A DNA stretch of 5,913 bases, taken from positions 1 through 5,913 of the forward strand of contig JAATVR010000671.1 in assembly GCA_014523665.1 (NCBI GenBank). The letters run 5' to 3'. Below are positions 5,510 through 5,913 of the stretch, piece by piece. The position numbers were made by a program, and so were the translations under genes. This DNA comes from Nitrososphaerales archaeon TH526. Lineage in GTDB: Archaea; Thermoproteota; Nitrososphaeria; Nitrososphaerales; Nitrososphaeraceae. Each line of letters begins with the position of its first letter. Within the stretch, counting starts at the first letter, position 1. The notes beneath the pieces were generated by a model. It made no database searches and had not been told where the DNA came from. It worked only from the letters and a program-made list of their open reading frames with translations.

Positions 5510-5522
5510 TCCTCGCTGAGGA
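5510..5522. repeat. Small hairpin downstream of the MBL gene
   Basis: TCCTC-GCT-GAGGA forms a 5-bp stem with a 3-nt loop, about 97 nt past the MBL stop. No T-run follows, so it is not a typical terminator. The rest of 5414-5600 shows no gene; a five-codon frame from ATG 5532 stops at once. Confidence 0.2.
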
Positions 5523-5603
5523 TAGTTAGCTATGAACACATCTATATGAAATTGTAAATCTGATATAGTTAAAGGTAGTATTAAATATGCGATAGTAGAG
5601 TAA

Positions 5604-5913
5604 ATCCGTTATAAGATCCTGTTTGGTGTCGGAGTAGGAGCTGGATATTTTGGAATAGGAGGAGGATTTTATTATAGTACCTGCTTTGATGCATACTATA
5701 TCGGGACTTACTATAACTGACGCTGTAGGTACTTCCTTAATTTCAGTGAGTTCCTTTGGTTTTTTAACTGCAACTCGATATTCTTTAAGCGGGGAGATAA
5801 ATTGGCTGATATCGCTGCTTTTTATAGGCGGCGGTATACTAGGTGGCATTTTTGGTACTAGAATGTCATCTAAAGTGTCAAAAGAGAGACTTAAAATGGT
5901 TTTTGCGATCATA
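5604..5913 (+). pseudogene. TauE/SafE-type permease remnant with frameshift, runs off the window
   Basis: From 5604 one frame reads KILFGVGVGAGYFGIGGGF, the G-rich membrane motif of TauE/SafE (sulfite/organosulfur exporter) proteins. At TTTT (5667-5670) the match shifts by +1: the next frame reads IIVPALM, then DAVGTSLISVSSFGFLTA, a membrane helix LISLLFIGGGILGGIFGTRM, and KVSKERLKMVFAII to the window end. Removing one T restores GIGGGFIIVPAL, the family consensus. Upstream there is a TAA at 5601-5603 and no ATG, GTG or TTG in frame before the motif. TauE/SafE proteins have two similar halves. The 'VGTSL...RYSLSGEINW...GGxLGGxxGTR' block looks more like the C-terminal half, so the N-terminal half seems lost. 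If so, the segment is dead. A sequencing indel in the T-run could explain the shift but not the missing start. The protein continues beyond the window. Confidence 0.75.

Noticed and set aside
5526..5912. 128-codon frame on the minus strand
   Set aside because: It lies opposite the TauE/SafE remnant, whose conserved membrane motifs explain the sequence; the minus product shows no family features.
1..5913. CRISPR array, insertion sequence or transposase
   Set aside because: No regularly spaced repeats, no transposase motifs and no terminal inverted repeats were found on reading both strands.

Overview
The window looks like an AT-rich archaeal chromosome segment. A soil-type ammonia-oxidising thaumarchaeon (Nitrososphaera/Nitrosocosmicus group) is the best guess. 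This rests on TATA-like boxes at gene starts, mostly absent Shine-Dalgarno sites, TTG/GTG starts, and secreted Cys-rich proteins of a style I associate with that group. It is an inference; no rRNA or core gene is present to confirm it.

Layout. Positions 1-450 (+) hold a hypothetical ORF whose upstream part looks frame-broken. Positions 468-637 (-) hold a decayed N-terminal piece of a zinc alcohol dehydrogenase with a 1-nt deletion. Positions 725-1872 (-) are a two-gene operon with an ATGA overlap, encoding two secreted, acidic, cysteine-containing proteins; it is the most novel-looking intact unit here. Positions 1873-2447 are mostly non-coding, with a possible 54-aa protein (-) and a possible 41-aa remnant (+). 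Positions 2448-2795 (+) encode an intact hypothetical protein. Positions 2882-3541 (-) encode an epoxide hydrolase-like alpha/beta hydrolase that stops before its catalytic His. A tRNA 3'-end-like sequence (2857-2876) lies only 5 nt beyond its stop codon. Positions 3786-4163 (-) encode an HxlR-type regulator, divergent from an exported metallo-beta-lactamase-fold hydrolase (4274-5413, +). The space between those two holds a shared TATA-like palindrome and an inverted repeat suited to be the regulator's operator. From 5604 to the window end (+) is a TauE/SafE permease remnant, apparently lacking its N-terminal half and carrying a +1 frameshift.

How it fits together. The functional core is probably the HxlR/MBL pair (a regulator and its exported hydrolase) and the secreted Cys-rich pair. 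Between them lie three or four truncated or frameshifted genes, so the region resembles an accessory zone or island edge with gene turnover. The tRNA-like sequence beside the hydrolase truncation is a candidate scar of site-specific integration.
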